Shown: piece by piece, positions 39,633 through 41,531 of the stretch
Numbering within the stretch: the first letter of the stretch is position 1
How the letters are laid out: each line of letters starts with the position of its first letter
From: Deltaproteobacteria bacterium
GTDB taxonomy: Bacteria > Myxococcota_A > Polyangia > DRWM01 > JAAZOP01
Assembly (NCBI GenBank): GCA_016218815.1
Contig: JACRCX010000012.1
Coordinates: 1-41,531 of the forward strand
Direction of reading: 5' to 3'
DNA: 41,531 nucleotides
The notes under the pieces: model-generated
The model's database searches: none
The model's input: only the letters and a program-made list of their open reading frames with translations
Told to the model about the DNA's origin: nothing
Made by a program: the position numbers and the translations under genes

Positions 39633-41399
39633 GTGGCCCTCGCTACACCGGCGCCGTCGTCATCGCTGCGTCTCCGCCGCCCGCAGGACTCGCTGCTCTG
39701 GCGCGTCGTGAACGACCACCTCGCCGACTTCCGACGCCTGGTGCAGGAGTCGTACGAGAAGCCGTTGCCCCGGTACGTGGAGAACGAATTCGACGAGTAC
39801 CTCCGCTGCGGCGATTACCGGCAGGGCTACACGCGCGTTTTTTGCAAGACGTGCGGGCATCTTCTCCTGGTCCCGTTCTCCTGTTTGCGAAGAGGGATCT
39901 GCCCCTCGTGCGCGGGCAGACGGATGAGTGGCGTCGCCGTCCATCTCGTGGATCGGGTTCTTCCCGACGTGCCGTTGAGGCAATGGGTTGTGACGTTTCC
40001 GTGGGAGCTGCGGCGATTGGCCGCCTTCCGCGCCGACGTCATCCGCGCCTTCACGCGTCGCTTCTCGGACGCCGTCTTCGCGCACTTCAAGCGGCGGTTC
40101 CGCGGCGTCGGGCGCGGCGGAGCGGTGGTTTTCCAACAACGAGCGGGCGGATCCATCAACCTTCACGTCCATCTCCATGGCCTGTTCCTCGACGGCGTGT
40201 TTCGCCGCGGCCCCGGCGACGTCCTCGTGTTCCGTCGCGCGACGCCGCCCACGCGCGAGGAACTGGCTGACGTCCTGTACGACGTCCGCGAGCGATGCAT
40301 GCGGTGGCTGCGGCGCGAGGGCCTCGTCGATCCCGAGGACCCGGGTGCGATCGGCGACTCGGCGGAGTGCGGTCCGCTCGAGGGTCTGGGGCAGGCCGCG
40401 ATGCAGCGCGGGACAGTCGAGTCCCTCCCGCTGCCGGGCGGCGCCCGACCGGACGACCCGGCCGACCTCGCGTTTGCGCCGCAGCCCGGCGGCCGATGGT
40501 CCGTCTCGGCCGACGGCTGGAATCTGCACGCCGGCGTCTGCATCCCGGCCGGCGACTTCGAAGGCCGGGAGCGGCTGGTCCGGTACGCCGCGCGGCCCTC
40601 CCTGGCGCTCGGCCGGCTGAGCGAGCTGCCGGACGGCCGGCTCGCGTATCGAGTGCGGTGGGCGCGTTCCGAGGCCGGGCCGTACCGGATCATGGAGCCG
40701 TTGGACTTCCTGGCCCGTCTGGCGGCGATCGTGCCTCCGCCTCGCTATCCGTTGCAGACGTACCACGGCGTCCTGGCGCCGGCGTCGCGCTGGCGTCCGA
40801 ACGTTGTGCCCCGGGCGCGGGACGCGCCCACCGGCTGCGCGCACGGCAGCGACGCGGCGGCGTCCGGGAACGGCGCTCGTGCGACTGCGCCGCCGGGCGG
40901 CACGTTTCTGCGCCGCGGCGAGGCCGAGCCGGCGGCGAAGCCGGTCCCGCCGCCGGCCGTCCCGCGCGCCGCGGTCCGCGCCGTGGGCCTTCTGGCGCGG
41001 TCGGCCGAGCCGGACGAGAGCGAGTACGACCCGGTCATCCCGCTCGAGCGGTGGAAGCAGCTCGCCGATGGCGCCCTCCTCGCGCGGGCGCCGAGGATCG
41101 ACTGGCCCCGATTGCTCCGGCGAACGTTTGCCCAGGATGTCCTGGTGTGCCCCAAGTGCAATGCGCGGCTTCAGGTGCTGGACGTCGTGGCCAAGCCGGA
41201 CGAGGCGCGCAGGGAACTTGCGGAGCTTGGGTTCGACATCGCCGGCTCCGGCGTGATCGAGCGGAGTCCCGCCGAGCCGACGGGGAGGAAGCCGCAACCC
41301 GCTTGTGATGCCGTGCGCCGCGACCCCCCCGGCCGGACGCGGTCGCCACCCGCGCGCGCCGGACCGGACGCGCCGGGGGCTTGCATCCGGTCACCGTAG
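39633..41399 (+). CDS. IS91-like Y2/HUH transposase
   Basis: A 588-residue transposase. Seen: an N-terminal zinc-finger region (FCKTCGHLLLVPFSCLRRGI, then CPSCAGRR), the HUH motif in GGSINLHVHLHGLFLDGVF, and QWVVTFPWELRRLAAFRADV, typical of IS91/IS801-type rolling-circle transposases. RYAARPSLALGRL and YHGVLAPASRWRP follow, and DVLVCPKCNARLQVLDVVAK resembles the family's C-terminal zinc-ribbon tail. The element moves single-stranded DNA by rolling circle. The GTG start is the first in frame that fits; no Shine-Dalgarno is clear. It appears intact. Hairpins lie on both sides (39545-39567 and 41404-41435). I cannot pick out the catalytic tyrosines with certainty. Confidence 0.85.
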   Translation: MALATPAPSSSLRLRRPQDSLLWRVVNDHLADFRRLVQESYEKPLPRYVENEFDEYLRCGDYRQGYTRVFCKTCGHLLLVPFSCLRRGICPSCAGRRMSGVAVHLVDRVLPDVPLRQWVVTFPWELRRLAAFRADVIRAFTRRFSDAVFAHFKRRFRGVGRGGAVVFQQRAGGSINLHVHLHGLFLDGVFRRGPGDVLVFRRATPPTREELADVLYDVRERCMRWLRREGLVDPEDPGAIGDSAECGPLEGLGQAAMQRGTVESLPLPGGARPDDPADLAFAPQPGGRWSVSADGWNLHAGVCIPAGDFEGRERLVRYAARPSLALGRLSELPDGRLAYRVRWARSEAGPYRIMEPLDFLARLAAIVPPPRYPLQTYHGVLAPASRWRPNVVPRARDAPTGCAHGSDAAASGNGARATAPPGGTFLRRGEAEPAAKPVPPPAVPRAAVRAVGLLARSAEPDESEYDPVIPLERWKQLADGALLARAPRIDWPRLLRRTFAQDVLVCPKCNARLQVLDVVAKPDEARRELAELGFDIAGSGVIERSPAEPTGRKPQPACDAVRRDPPGRTRSPPARAGPDAPGACIRSP

Positions 41400-41403
41400 T
41401 ACC

Positions 41404-41435
41404 CCACGCCGCAAGGTTCATCCCGAACGGCGTGG
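41404..41435. other. Hairpin downstream of the transposase (possible terminus)
   Basis: CCACGCCG (41404-41411) pairs with CGGCGTGG (41428-41435) around a 16-nt loop, 4 bp after the transposase stop. It could be the element's replication-initiation end or a terminator for the gene. Confidence 0.5.
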
Positions 41436-41443
41436 CCGTCAAG

Positions 41444-41467
41444 CCCCGGATCCCGCCCCGGATCCCG
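41444..41467. repeat. 12-bp perfect tandem duplication behind the transposase
   Basis: CCCCGGATCCCG occurs twice without interruption, 41444-41455 and 41456-41467. The last 60 bases of the window, beyond this, show no gene. Confidence 0.75.
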
Positions 41468-41531
41468 CTCGTCATCCGCGAGTCGGCCTTGCGCCGGTCT
41501 GCGAGGTGTCGTAGATCCCATCTTATGTTGC

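Overview
The window is very GC-rich DNA whose gene content points to a member of the Myxococcota or a related former deltaproteobacterial lineage. The main reasons are the many secreted lipoproteins, the repeated MopE-type metal-binding motif (C-[ND]-x-x-D-[ND]-D-C-D-G), secreted beta-propeller and IgGFc-binding-like lipoproteins, an HD-GYP sensor, and the ribosomal block rpsP-khpA-rimM-trmD. Taxonomy is inferred from gene content only.

Layout. 1-6635 (minus strand): an ICM-type fused acyl-CoA mutase (icmF, cut by the window edge), a DHH phosphoesterase just upstream of it, and a 1035-residue PQQ/HEAT/calcium-motif lipoprotein. 6736-9563 (minus): a decayed ORF6N gene, then trmD fused to a second SPOUT-type methyltransferase domain, rimM, khpA and rpsP behind a clear promoter. 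9594-13069 (plus): a YfhO-like membrane protein, then three overlapping small genes whose first product resembles Tse2-type ADP-ribosyltransferase toxins. 13262-22004: a secreted-protein island with a small six-cysteine lipoprotein, a DUF1566 lipoprotein gene interrupted by TGA, two overlapping paralogous MopE/glycine-rich giants, an AhpD-like protein and a Cys-rich lipoprotein. 22089-25317: a nucleotidyltransferase and mutS2. 25401-36474: five more secreted or lipoprotein genes, a PAS-GAF-PAS-GAF-HD-GYP signalling protein, a small Pro/Gln-rich membrane protein, and a second six-cysteine protein. 36600-39227: mutS. 39545-41467: an IS91-like HUH transposase with hairpins on both sides.

Points beyond routine annotation. 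(1) Three different heptanucleotide tandem arrays touch three nucleic-acid-maintenance genes: two lie inside inter-domain linkers (TrmD, MutS2) and one supplies the MutS stop codon; a change of one 7-bp unit would shift the reading frame in the first two. (2) Five genes without a Shine-Dalgarno have a -10 hexamer ending 7-9 nt before the ATG, which predicts leaderless transcripts. (3) The in-frame TGA of the DUF1566 gene sits exactly where the lipobox cysteine is expected. (4) Two small secreted proteins 23 kb apart share the spacing C-x9-C-x30/34-C-x17-C-x5-C-x5-C. (5) The three-gene toxin-like operon has GTGA and ATGA overlaps and an unrecognised third member.
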